Of a stretch of DNA of 20,554 nucleotides, positions 1 to 6,584 are shown one piece after another. Below the pieces are notes generated by a model. The model was not told the origin of the DNA and did no database searches. It saw only the letters and a program-made list of their open reading frames with translations. A program made the translations under genes and the position numbers. Source of the stretch: Helicobacteraceae bacterium (GTDB lineage Bacteria > Campylobacterota > Campylobacteria > Campylobacterales > Sulfurimonadaceae); contig JALWLR010000100.1 in assembly GCA_027084065.1 (NCBI GenBank), positions 1 to 20,554 of the forward strand, in the 5' to 3' direction. Numbering within the stretch: position 1 is the first letter of the stretch; the number at the start of each line of letters is the position of its first letter.

Positions 1-17
1 GGCAGCAAGACTAAACT

Positions 18-314
18 TTGAATCAACACTCCTTTGAAGAACTGCTCAAGTCCAAAACTCTCCTTGGACTTCGAGACAAAGCCACTCTAACTGAAATCAA
101 AAACAACTACAAACGTCTTATGAAAGAGTGGCATCCCGATAAGCACCCAAATAACATAGACCAAGCGACAAAGATGAGTGCACTTATCAATGAAGCCTAT
201 GCAACAATTATGGACTATCTGCATGATTACCAATACGATTTTGACGAAGAAACACTCAAAAAGAAGACTCAATCTCCCCAAGAGTGGTGGGAAGAGCGTT
301 TTAACACACATTAA
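18..314 (+). CDS. J-domain-only co-chaperone-like protein
   Basis: A 98-residue protein that is almost only a J domain. The hallmark HPD tripeptide is at residues 39-41 in the WHPDKHP context, after a helix II with basic residues (NNYKRLMKEW) and before a helix III (ATKMSALINEAYATI). J domains stimulate the ATPase of DnaK/Hsp70, so a small co-chaperone role is inferred. The Gly/Phe region, zinc-finger and substrate-binding domains of true DnaJ are absent, making it a class III/J-domain-only protein. The start is TTG at 18: an in-frame stop at 12-14 prevents extension, and the next ATG (120) would cut into the J domain. No strong ribosome-binding site is visible before it. The stop at 12-14 may also end an upstream gene, in which case the two would be tightly coupled. 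The family is clear; the specific partner is unknown. Confidence 0.85.
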   Translation: MNQHSFEELLKSKTLLGLRDKATLTEIKNNYKRLMKEWHPDKHPNNIDQATKMSALINEAYATIMDYLHDYQYDFDEETLKKKTQSPQEWWEERFNTH

Positions 315-326
315 ACGAAAATGAGG

Positions 327-356
327 TAAAATATCTTTCAAATACAAAAAGAAGGA
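327..356 (+). promoter_or_regulatory. Possible promoter and ribosome-binding site of the 363-572 gene
   Basis: The short gap between the J-domain gene and the next gene holds a TAAAAT box (327-332) that could be a -10 element, with no recognisable -35. A good Shine-Dalgarno sequence, AAGGA (352-356), lies 6 nt before the ATG at 363. The ribosome-binding site is convincing; the promoter is weak because such boxes are common in AT-rich DNA. Confidence 0.35.
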
Positions 357-362
357 ACCCAT

Positions 363-572
363 ATGGATGCTGTTACAAAAGATCTACTCAGCAGAAAAGA
401 GGAGATTATCAAAGAATTGGAACTACTTTTCAAAACAAATCTGAAAATTACAGACTGGGATGTCCCCGAAGCAGATGATGAGGAAGCTGCAATGTTACTG
501 GTTTCCATTTTGGAAGAGGGACTTGAAAAAATAAAGCAAGACATAAAAGCCGGAAAATATAAAAACTACTAA
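363..572 (+). CDS. Small acidic protein of unknown function
   Basis: A 69-residue protein that I do not recognise. It is rich in Glu, Asp and Lys, and is predicted mostly helical: an N-terminal helix with alternating charges (about residues 9-24), a short linker containing DWDVPEADDEE, and a second helix ending in a lysine-rich tail. There is no signal peptide, membrane segment or cysteine, so it is likely cytosolic. The ATG is well defined by AAGGA 6 nt upstream, which supports it as a real gene despite its size. It is followed after 12 bp by a second gene of exactly the same length, so the two probably share a transcript. They are not obviously similar in sequence. Confidence 0.7.
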   Translation: MDAVTKDLLSRKEEIIKELELLFKTNLKITDWDVPEADDEEAAMLLVSILEEGLEKIKQDIKAGKYKNY

Positions 573-584
573 AAAAGGAAAACT

Positions 585-794
585 ATGAGCTCACATAAAC
601 ATCATGAACATTTAGAACGCATCAAAGATGCTATTCGAAACTCCAAAGAGTTAAGTGAAGAGGAAAAATCCAATACGCTTAAGCATATTGAAGAGTGGAT
701 AGCCGAAGACAAAGCTTTTGGAACTTTGTATGAAGAGCTTATTAGCTTAACAAGCAAAATAGAGCCTATTCTTGCTGAACTCGGTTTGATTTGA
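585..794 (+). CDS. Small helical protein of unknown function
   Basis: A 69-residue protein with a His-rich start (SSHKHHEH), then charged helices, and a hydrophobic C-terminus (ILAELGLI). A well-placed AAGGA (575-579) sits 5 nt before the ATG, 12 bp after the preceding small gene, so co-expression is likely. The overall pattern (short helical protein, acidic middle with EEW, terminal leucine-rich helix) faintly recalls the DUF4404 family of short proteins, but this is a weak impression and not a firm assignment. No catalytic or metal motif is clear; the N-terminal histidines could bind metal but are too few to claim it. It is followed by the response-regulator promoter region. Confidence 0.68.
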   Translation: MSSHKHHEHLERIKDAIRNSKELSEEEKSNTLKHIEEWIAEDKAFGTLYEELISLTSKIEPILAELGLI

Positions 795-844
795 CATACT
801 ATTGATACTTTTTTGATAAATTTGTCCAATTTTAAAAAAAAACC

Positions 845-873
845 TTGTAGAAAAGAGATTTTTTTTATATAAT
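845..873 (+). promoter_or_regulatory. Sigma-70-type promoter for the response regulator gene
   Basis: TTGTAG (845-850) is followed by a 17-nt spacer and a perfect TATAAT (868-873). The spacer ends in a run of T, as is common upstream of the -10 box in Campylobacterota. Transcription would start near 880, giving a leader of about 45 nt before the ATG at 926. The region 795-925 is the longest gene-free stretch in the window and contains nothing else I can name apart from the inverted repeat at 892-912. Confidence 0.6.
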
Positions 874-891
874 AACTCAAGTCCATAAAAA

Positions 892-912
892 GATATAAAA
901 AGATCTTATATC
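892..912. repeat. Inverted repeat in the response-regulator leader
   Basis: GATATAA (892-898) and TTATATC (906-912) are perfect 7-bp inverted repeats around a 7-nt spacer that itself overlaps the palindrome AAGATCTT (900-907). The repeat lies downstream of the predicted transcription start and ends 2 nt before the AAGG ribosome-binding sequence (915-918). It could be an operator for autoregulation or an RNA stem near the ribosome-binding site. It is AT-rich, so a chance origin is possible. Confidence 0.35.
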
Positions 913-925
913 ACAAGGTTTGACG

Positions 926-1681
926 ATGAACGATAACGACCTCCGCATCCTAATAGTAGAAGACGATGAAGTCACAGCTTTGAATCTAAACCTTTCACTA
1001 CAAAAGTATGGGTATGCTCATATTGATATTTGTGACAATATCGACGACGCTAAAGAGTATCTACAAACATCCAAAAAAAATCTTGTCATAATAGACATCT
1101 CTCTACAGGGTAGTGAAGACGGCATAGAACTTGCGCATTACATTAAACAGCACTTCGATATGCCTTTTATTTTTCTAACCTCTTACAGTGATGACAATAT
1201 AATAGAAAAAGCGAAGCAGACCGAACCATATGGCTACATCGTCAAGCCTTTCAATCCGGAATCTTTACATGCAACCATCCAAATAGCACTTTTTAAATAC
1301 AAAGCAGAAATCAACGAAAATTTGGCCAATGCACGTTTCGCACCGAATGACTCTCTTGCTCGACTTCTTTACGAAAAAAGAGAGAAAGATGCTCCAATTG
1401 TCAAATTCGGTAACGGACGCTATCACTACGATATAACCCTCAATGAAACCTTCTTCGACGGCGAAAAAATCAAACTGACAAAAAAAGAGAATCTTTTTTT
1501 AAAACTTTTGGTTGCTCATCTTGGAAAGGTCATTACCTTTTCAAAAGCCGTGCAACACGTTTGGCCCGATAGCGGTGCAACGGAAAACAATGTGCGAACA
1601 CTTGTTTGGCGTCTTAGAAACAAGCTAAAGACGGATATTATCAAAAATGCTTCAGGAATCGGCTATTTCATCGAAGAATAA
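926..1681 (+). CDS. Orphan OmpR-type response regulator
   Basis: A 251-residue two-domain regulator. The receiver domain (about 5-125) has the acidic cluster E12-D13-D14, the phospho-acceptor D57 in VIIDISL, switch Thr T85 and the conserved K107 in VKPF. The C-terminal domain (about 160-251) is winged-helix: LTKKENLFLKLL, a recognition helix around NNVRTLVWRLRNKL, and the wing GIGYFIEE. It therefore probably binds DNA when phosphorylated. I chose ATG at 926 because AAGG (915-918) is 7 nt upstream; a TTG at 920 would leave only 1 nt of spacing. No histidine kinase is encoded nearby, so its sensor is elsewhere. The linker between domains (126-158) is longer than in compact OmpR/PhoB members. 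Target genes are unknown; the tandem boxes at 1684-1740 just downstream are a candidate. Confidence 0.9.
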   Translation: MNDNDLRILIVEDDEVTALNLNLSLQKYGYAHIDICDNIDDAKEYLQTSKKNLVIIDISLQGSEDGIELAHYIKQHFDMPFIFLTSYSDDNIIEKAKQTEPYGYIVKPFNPESLHATIQIALFKYKAEINENLANARFAPNDSLARLLYEKREKDAPIVKFGNGRYHYDITLNETFFDGEKIKLTKKENLFLKLLVAHLGKVITFSKAVQHVWPDSGATENNVRTLVWRLRNKLKTDIIKNASGIGYFIEE

Positions 1682-1683
1682 TT

Positions 1684-1772
1684 TTGTAACATTAAAGTGA
1701 ATTAAAAAAGTAAAATTATGTTACAATTATTTTGTTACATTCATTATAAATAAGAAATACAATCACAGGAGA
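1684..1772 (+). promoter_or_regulatory. TGTTACA-type repeat cluster and promoter before the 1777 gene
   Basis: Three related boxes lie in the gap: TTGTAACAT (1684-1692), ATGTTACAA (1718-1726) and TTGTTACAT (1732-1740). The first two are exact 9-bp inverted repeats. The second and third contain TGTTACA as direct repeats 14 bp apart. A TATAAA (1745-1750) or TACAAT (1758-1763) could be the -10 element, which would put the direct repeats in the -35 region, where an OmpR-type regulator typically binds. A strong AGGAGA (1767-1772) precedes the ATG at 1777. Repeats are seen directly; operator function is inference. Confidence 0.5.
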
Positions 1773-1776
1773 GACA

Positions 1777-2232
1777 ATGAAAGTCGGAGACTTAGTCATC
1801 ATAGCTTCACTCGGAGAAATAAAAGCCTATAAAGCAGCTCCAAGAACCCTTGAAGCAGAAGCCGGGCTTAAACCATCGGAAATCAAACTAGACCTTCTCA
1901 CATCGATAGACATCATTGAAGCACATAAACGAATTCGTGATCTTGTAACGGATGAGCTGGGTCAGTTCAAAAAAGGGAGTCTGGGCGAGGCACACAACCT
2001 TAAGACGGAAATCCTAAACACCATCATCAAAACAGTTGCAGAAGACATCGACTCACTGATAGAGCAGTACGGCGAAAAAAAAGTTTTTCTCTCTATTCCG
2101 CAAGAGCATGCCAATGCAATTTTAGAGCATATGAAAAATAGTGACAAACTCTTTAGAGTCGTTAAAAAAGATCTTCTCAAGCGCGATAAAAACACCCTCA
2201 TAGAAGAGTTCAAACCGGAGCTTTTGAAGTAA
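1777..2232 (+). CDS. Host attachment protein/baeRF-like protein
   Basis: A 151-residue soluble protein. Its C-terminal part, with a strand (KKVFLSIPQEHANAILEHM) followed by the conserved-looking DLLKRDKNTLIEEFKPEL, resembles the ending of the 'protein required for attachment to host cells' family (Pfam PF10116), which belongs to the bacterial/archaeal eRF1-like baeRF group. The middle GxxGExHNLKTEI segment and family length (about 140-150 residues) also fit. The N-terminus begins directly with a strand (VGDLVIIAS) and has no signal peptide. The family name is historical; its biochemical role is not established, although its relatedness to release factors suggests ribosome or nucleotide-linked work. 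AGGAGA gives a strong translation start. It stands alone between a repeat-rich leader and tandem hairpins, so it is probably a single-gene transcript. Confidence 0.6.
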   Translation: MKVGDLVIIASLGEIKAYKAAPRTLEAEAGLKPSEIKLDLLTSIDIIEAHKRIRDLVTDELGQFKKGSLGEAHNLKTEILNTIIKTVAEDIDSLIEQYGEKKVFLSIPQEHANAILEHMKNSDKLFRVVKKDLLKRDKNTLIEEFKPELLK

Positions 2233-2253
2233 TCCTCTTTTTTGCCACTTCTC

Positions 2254-2271
2254 CTGCACCCTCTGGTGCAG
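2254..2271 (+). terminator. Hairpin after the baeRF-like gene (first of two)
   Basis: CTGCACC (2254-2260) pairs perfectly with GGTGCAG (2265-2271) around a CTCT loop, 22 bp after the stop codon. A pyrimidine-rich stretch (CTTCTTTCTT) follows. It is GC-rich for this genome. Probably part of a factor-independent terminator together with the next hairpin. Confidence 0.6.
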
Positions 2272-2274
2272 CTT

Positions 2275-2301
2275 CTTTCTTGAGTTCCAAGAAAGTTTAT
2301 T
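2275..2301 (+). terminator. Second tandem hairpin, terminator-like
   Basis: CTTTCTTG (2275-2282) pairs with CAAGAAAG (2288-2295) around a 5-nt loop, followed by TTTATT. It starts 3 nt after the first hairpin. The modest T-tract makes it a weaker stand-alone terminator, but the pair together plausibly insulates the rplI operon from the upstream gene. Confidence 0.55.
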
Positions 2302-2320
2302 ATCCAATAATATAAAAATT

Positions 2321-2350
2321 TCGCTATAATCACACAAAAAATCAAGGATA
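2321..2350 (+). promoter_or_regulatory. Promoter of the rplI-to-mshG gene run
   Basis: GCTATAAT (2323-2330) is an extended, perfect -10 box of the kind usual in Campylobacterota. There is no good -35 17 nt upstream (ATCCAA), only AT-rich DNA. The start would be near 2337, leaving a short leader with AAGGA (2344-2348) about 7 nt before the rplI ATG. This is the only clear promoter I see in front of the long co-directional run ending at 17406. Confidence 0.6.
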
Positions 2351-2355
2351 AAACT

Positions 2356-2802
2356 ATGAAAGTATTGTTAATAAAAGATGTAAAAAGTTTAGGAAAAGCC
2401 GGCGAGGTAAAAGAGGTAAAAGATGGTTATGGGAAAAATTTTTTAATAGCAAAAGGTTTTGCAAAACATGCTACTCCTGAAATAATCGAAGAGCATAAAA
2501 AAATGATGGCACAAAAAGAGGCTGAAGAGAAAGCAGAGCTAGAACGCCTTAAAGAGCTAGCGAAAAAACTTGACAAACTAGAAATAGTCGTAAAGAAAAA
2601 AGTAGGCGAAAACGGTCATCTTTTTGGTGCCGTAACAAAAGAGGAGATAGCCAAAGCACTCAAAGAGGAGCACGGTATCGAGATAGACAAAAAGCATATA
2701 ACCGATAAAAAAGCGATAAAAACAGTCGGAGAACATGAAGTGGATCTCAAACTAGGACACGGAATACACGCAACTTTGCATGTGGATGTTGAAGGTATTT
2801 AA
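2356..2802 (+). CDS. rplI: 50S ribosomal protein L9
   Basis: A 148-residue protein of normal L9 length. The N-terminal rRNA-binding domain starts MKVLLIKDV, has the glycine-rich VKDGYGKNFLI signature at about 22-32, and leads into the long connecting helix (about 40-75, AEEKAELERLKELAKKL) and the C-terminal domain (GHLFGAVTKEEIAKAL onwards). L9 binds the 23S rRNA near the L1 stalk and affects frame maintenance. It heads the gene run and is followed after 2 bp by hslV, the same order as in H. pylori. The start is supported by AAGGA upstream and by the canonical N-terminus. Confidence 0.98.
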   Translation: MKVLLIKDVKSLGKAGEVKEVKDGYGKNFLIAKGFAKHATPEIIEEHKKMMAQKEAEEKAELERLKELAKKLDKLEIVVKKKVGENGHLFGAVTKEEIAKALKEEHGIEIDKKHITDKKAIKTVGEHEVDLKLGHGIHATLHVDVEGI

Positions 2803-2804
2803 AG

Positions 2805-3344
2805 ATGTTCGAAGCAACAACCATTCTTGCCTACAAAGGTCATAACAAAGCGGTAATCGGAGGTGATGGGCAAGTCACTTTCGGTAACGCCGTACTCAAA
2901 TCCAATGCAACCAAAATCCGTACATTGCACAACGGTAAAATTCTAGCAGGCTTTGCAGGAAGCACCGCCGATGCTTTCAACCTTTTTGATATGTTCGAAG
3001 AGATACTCGAACAGAAAAAAGGAGATATAGTAAAATCGGTCATCGAGTTCTCCAAGGCATGGAGAAAAGACAAAGTACTGCGAAGACTCGAAGCGATGAT
3101 GATTGTTCTTAATACAGAAAAAATCTTTATTTTAACCGGAAACGGCGATGTCGTCGAACCTGAAGACGGTGAAATCGCCTCTATCGGCAGTGGCGGAAAT
3201 TTTGCTATAAGTGCGGCGCGTGCACTTAAAAAACATGCAAAAGATATGGACGAAGCAGAGCTTGTCAAAGAGTCCCTTATCGTTGCCGCCGATTTGTGCA
3301 TCTATACCAATCACAATATAAAAACATTGCAACTGGAGAAATAA
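2805..3344 (+). CDS. hslV: HslV, ATP-dependent protease peptidase subunit
   Basis: A 179-residue threonine peptidase that forms the proteolytic chamber of the HslUV (ClpQY) protease. The conserved N-terminal block TTILAYKG and GGDGQVTFGN are present; by alignment with E. coli HslV, which begins MTT, the nucleophile should be T5, exposed after removal of the MFEA leader. The four-residue leader is as I remember it from H. pylori HslV. Other family blocks include AGFAGSTADAF and GSGGNFAISAARAL. GAAGG inside the end of rplI (2791-2795) provides the ribosome-binding site, 9 nt upstream. The gene is followed after 3 bp by hslU, its partner unfoldase, so the two are translated together. Confidence 0.97.
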   Translation: MFEATTILAYKGHNKAVIGGDGQVTFGNAVLKSNATKIRTLHNGKILAGFAGSTADAFNLFDMFEEILEQKKGDIVKSVIEFSKAWRKDKVLRRLEAMMIVLNTEKIFILTGNGDVVEPEDGEIASIGSGGNFAISAARALKKHAKDMDEAELVKESLIVAADLCIYTNHNIKTLQLEK

Positions 3345-3347
3345 GGC

Positions 3348-4679
3348 GTGAATTTAACCCCAAAAGAGACTGTAGCATATCTGGACAAATATATTATAGG
3401 ACAAAAAGAGGCAAAAAAAACCATTGCTGTTGCATTACGTACACGTTATAGACGTATGCAGCTTCCTGAAGAGATGCAAGAGGAGATCACTCCAAAAAAT
3501 ATTTTAATGATCGGCTCTACAGGTGTAGGAAAAACGGAAATATCAAGACGACTTGCAAAAATGATGAAAGTTCCTTTTGTCAAAGTTGAAGCAAGCAAGT
3601 ATACGGAAGTCGGTTTTGTCGGACGCGATGTCGAATCGATGATAAGAGATTTAGTTCTTAATGCCATTACACTAGTCAAAGAGGAAAAAGAGGAGGAGCA
3701 TAAAGAACAGATAGAAAACTACGTGCTTAACAGAATCGTCGAAAAGCTCGTTCCTCCTTTGCCAAAGGGGGCATCTGAAAGTAAAATTCAAGACTATAAA
3801 AAACTACTTGAGCAAATGGAACAAAAAGTAGCCAACGGTGAACTTGATGACAAAGTCATCGAAATAGAGATCGATCCGACAATTCAACCCGAAGCACTCG
3901 ACACCAACCTTCCGCCCGAAATGGCAAAAGCTCAGGAATCACTTACAAAAATTTTCTCCTCTTTAAGTAAAACCGATATAAAAAAAGAGATGCGCATTAA
4001 AGATGCCAAAGTACATCTTCGAACCGAAGCGGCAAACAAACTACTCGATATGGCAAGTATACATGCAGAAGCGATTCAAAGAGCGGAAAACGGCGGTATC
4101 GTCTTTTTAGATGAAATAGACAAAATTGCCATCTCTCAAAAAAGCAGTGCTAGAAACGATCCCAGTAAAGAGGGAGTACAACGGGATTTGCTTCCTATTG
4201 TAGAAGGCTCTACCGTCACGACAAAATTCGGCAGTATCAAAACCGACCATATTCTTTTTATAGCTGCAGGAGCATTCCATGTAAGCAAGCCAAGCGATCT
4301 TATTCCGGAACTGCAAGGGCGTTTTCCTTTGCGAGTGGAACTTGAGTCCCTTACCGAAGAGACACTCTACGCTATACTTACGCAAACACAAAACTCCCTG
4401 CTTAAACAGTATGAAGCGCTTCTTGGAGTAGAGGATGTAAAACTCGTTTTTGAAGAGGATGCCATAAAAGCGATCGCTCATCTTGCCCATAAAGCGAATG
4501 AACAAACAGAAGATATAGGGGCAAGACGGCTGCATACCGTTTTGGAAAAAGTTCTTGAAGATATAAGCTTCGAAGCTGACAGCTACGCTGGAGAAGAGTA
4601 CAGAGTAACATCAAAACTCGTACATGCAAAACTAGACACTGTCGTTGAAAACGACGATTTGTCTCGCTATATTTTATAA
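3348..4679 (+). CDS. hslU: HslU, unfoldase ATPase of the HslUV protease
   Basis: A 443-residue AAA+ ATPase that unfolds substrates and feeds them to HslV. Walker A is GSTGVGKT (56-63), the pore loop is GFVGRD (89-94; E. coli has GYVG), Walker B is IVFLDE (251-256), an arginine-finger region is ELQGRFP (321-327), and sensor 2 is GARRL (390-394). The I domain between about 105 and 235 is acidic and helical. The C-terminal SRYIL matches the tail that docks into HslV. The start is GTG at 3348, with GGAG (3335-3338) inside the end of hslV and no better in-frame start. Length and order are normal for the phylum. Confidence 0.97.
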   Translation: MNLTPKETVAYLDKYIIGQKEAKKTIAVALRTRYRRMQLPEEMQEEITPKNILMIGSTGVGKTEISRRLAKMMKVPFVKVEASKYTEVGFVGRDVESMIRDLVLNAITLVKEEKEEEHKEQIENYVLNRIVEKLVPPLPKGASESKIQDYKKLLEQMEQKVANGELDDKVIEIEIDPTIQPEALDTNLPPEMAKAQESLTKIFSSLSKTDIKKEMRIKDAKVHLRTEAANKLLDMASIHAEAIQRAENGGIVFLDEIDKIAISQKSSARNDPSKEGVQRDLLPIVEGSTVTTKFGSIKTDHILFIAAGAFHVSKPSDLIPELQGRFPLRVELESLTEETLYAILTQTQNSLLKQYEALLGVEDVKLVFEEDAIKAIAHLAHKANEQTEDIGARRLHTVLEKVLEDISFEADSYAGEEYRVTSKLVHAKLDTVVENDDLSRYIL

Positions 4680-4705
4680 TCAACATTACAGGAGAAAATA
4701 CAACA

Positions 4706-5614
4706 TTGAACCAAACAAATATACAAGAAATTAAAAATACAAAATGCGGATTTGTCGCCCTTATCGGGCGTCCAAATGCCGGTAAATCAACACTGATGAA
4801 CTCCCTTTTGGGCGAAAAAATCGCTATGGTAAGTCAAAAAGCAAACGCTACAAGAAAGCGAAGCAACGCCATCGTCATGCACGATAATGCACAAATAATT
4901 TTTATAGATACACCCGGAATTCATGAGCGTGAAAAACTACTCAATCAATTTATGCTTGAAGAGGCACTCAAAGCTATGGGTGATGCCGACCTTATCGTCT
5001 ATCTCGCACCCGTTACGGACAATATAGAAAACTATGAACGTTTTTTGGAAATAACACGAGGAGAAATTCCTCACATTATCGCACTCTCTAAAATCGACCA
5101 AGTCTCTCAGGAGAAACTTTTGAAAAAAATTGGTCAATACAATAAATACTCCGACTACTTCAAAGCACTCATTCCAGTCGCCGCACCACGAAAAGTCGGG
5201 CACAAGGATCTTTTGGATCAAATTGTCAAATACCTTCCAGAATCTCCCTACCTCTATGACCCTGAAGACTTGACGAACGAACTTGTTCGTGACATCTACA
5301 AAGAGTTCATTCGAGAGGCAATTTTTGAAAATATAAGTGATGAAGTACCCTATGAATCGGATGTCATTATCGATAAAATCGAAGAGAATGAAACACTAGA
5401 AAAGGTCTATGCAACTATCATTGTAGAAAAGCAATCTCAAAAAGGGATTATTATCGGAAAAGGTGGTGAAGCCATTAAACGCATAGGAAAAAGTGCACGC
5501 CAAAAAATAGAACATCTCAGTGGAAAACAGTGCTATCTCAATCTCCAAGTAAGTGTAAAAAAGGGTTGGAGTAAAGATAAAGCCTCCTTGGCAAAACTAG
5601 GATATAAAGGATGA
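4706..5614 (+). CDS. era: GTPase Era
   Basis: A 302-residue ribosome-assembly GTPase that binds the 3' end of 16S rRNA. G1 is GRPNAGKS (21-28), the switch region contains KANATRKRSNA, G3 is DTPG (68-71), and G4 reads SKID (128-131), with Ser in place of the usual Asn. The C-terminal KH domain carries GIIIGKGGEAIKRIG (247-261). The start is TTG at 4706, 9 nt after GGAGAA (4691-4696); the next Met (residue 31) would remove G1. The last four bases (ATGA) overlap the start of the next gene, indicating translational coupling. The N-to-S change in G4 could modestly alter nucleotide affinity but is a known type of variation in GTPases. Confidence 0.96.
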   Translation: MNQTNIQEIKNTKCGFVALIGRPNAGKSTLMNSLLGEKIAMVSQKANATRKRSNAIVMHDNAQIIFIDTPGIHEREKLLNQFMLEEALKAMGDADLIVYLAPVTDNIENYERFLEITRGEIPHIIALSKIDQVSQEKLLKKIGQYNKYSDYFKALIPVAAPRKVGHKDLLDQIVKYLPESPYLYDPEDLTNELVRDIYKEFIREAIFENISDEVPYESDVIIDKIEENETLEKVYATIIVEKQSQKGIIIGKGGEAIKRIGKSARQKIEHLSGKQCYLNLQVSVKKGWSKDKASLAKLGYKG

Positions 5615-6576
5615 AAAAACTACTTTTTTTTCTTGCTTTGGCCTCTTTTTTGCAGGCCAGCTCCATTCTAGACGAGTATCGTCAAAACGGTTTGGACAAT
5701 ATAGAAAAAAAACTTGATCAAGCTTTAACCAAGCCAAGCTACTGGAAAAAGCTATTTTCAAAAAACGACATTTCCTTTGGATACTTTGAACGCTATAACA
5801 GTGTCCTGGTTTGCAACAAAGAAAAATCGACACTTGAACTTTACAGAAAAAACAAAGAGGGGAATTTCGTTTTACAAAAGCGTTATACTGCCTTTACGGG
5901 AAAAAATCGTGGAGAAAAAAAGAGTGAAGGTGATTTAAAAACGCCGGTTGGCATTTACAACCTTGTTCAAAAACTCTCCAAAGTAGACTCTTTTTACGGA
6001 CCTATGGCATTTGTAACCTCCTACCCTAATCTATTTGACAAATACCAAAACAAAAACGGTCACGGGATCTGGATTCACGGTCTTCCAATCGATCAAAAAC
6101 GTGATGCCTACACCAAAGGCTGTATTGCCATAGATAACCAAGGACTGAAGTGTCTCGACAAAGAGATAGATCTGCATAAAACCGTTTTGCTTATATATGA
6201 AAATGCTACAAAACAACATAACGATCCCCAAGAATTTATTCGACTTGGAACATGGTTGTATAAATGGCGAAATGCATGGAAATACAATGATCTCCAAAGC
6301 TACCTAAGCTTTTATTCAAAAGAGTTCAAAAAAGCAAACGGTAGCGACTTCACTGCATTTCGAAACTACAAAGAAGCTGTTTTTCGCCGCAATAAAAACA
6401 AGAAAAAGAGTATTCTTTTCAATGAGCTCAACATCATTCCCTACCCAAACCATCCTGATATATATCAAATAACTTTCTATGAACGTTACAAAAGTCCAAA
6501 CTACCGCTACAACGGCTATAAAGAGCTGTTGGTAAGAAAAAAAGGCTCAGAATTTGAAATTATCAGTGAAAATTAA
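5611..6576 (+). CDS. pgp2: Peptidoglycan LD-carboxypeptidase, Pgp2/Csd6 type
   Basis: A 321-residue exported protein with a signal peptide (about 1-16, cut near LQA-SS). The YkuD (L,D-transpeptidase fold) domain at about 58-200 contains SEGDLKTPVGIY and the catalytic signature HG (156-157)...TKGC with Cys171. A C-terminal domain (about 210-321) of NTF2-like character completes the architecture of H. pylori Csd6 and Campylobacter jejuni Pgp2, which trim the terminal D-Ala of tetrapeptide stems to give tripeptides. This reaction generates the substrate of Pgp1/Csd4, encoded next. Length (Csd6 about 330, Pgp2 about 325) and position right after era (as HP0518 follows HP0517) support the assignment over a generic L,D-transpeptidase. 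Translation probably starts from TAGGA (5598-5602) within era. Confidence 0.88.
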   Translation: MKKLLFFLALASFLQASSILDEYRQNGLDNIEKKLDQALTKPSYWKKLFSKNDISFGYFERYNSVLVCNKEKSTLELYRKNKEGNFVLQKRYTAFTGKNRGEKKSEGDLKTPVGIYNLVQKLSKVDSFYGPMAFVTSYPNLFDKYQNKNGHGIWIHGLPIDQKRDAYTKGCIAIDNQGLKCLDKEIDLHKTVLLIYENATKQHNDPQEFIRLGTWLYKWRNAWKYNDLQSYLSFYSKEFKKANGSDFTAFRNYKEAVFRRNKNKKKSILFNELNIIPYPNHPDIYQITFYERYKSPNYRYNGYKELLVRKKGSEFEIISEN

Positions 6577-6584
6577 GTAGTATC

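Noticed and set aside
832..868. A-run and T-run that could pair as a terminator after the small protein gene
   Set aside because: The stem would be A-T only with a long loop, and the region is better explained as the -35/-10 promoter of the response regulator.
2840..3301. 153-codon open frame on the minus strand inside hslV
   Set aside because: It is fully antisense to an unmistakable hslV, is low-complexity (Ser/Ala/Ile-rich) and has no ribosome-binding site.
4107..4535. 142-codon minus-strand open frame inside hslU
   Set aside because: It is antisense to the conserved Walker B to sensor 2 part of hslU and has a composition typical of a shadow frame.
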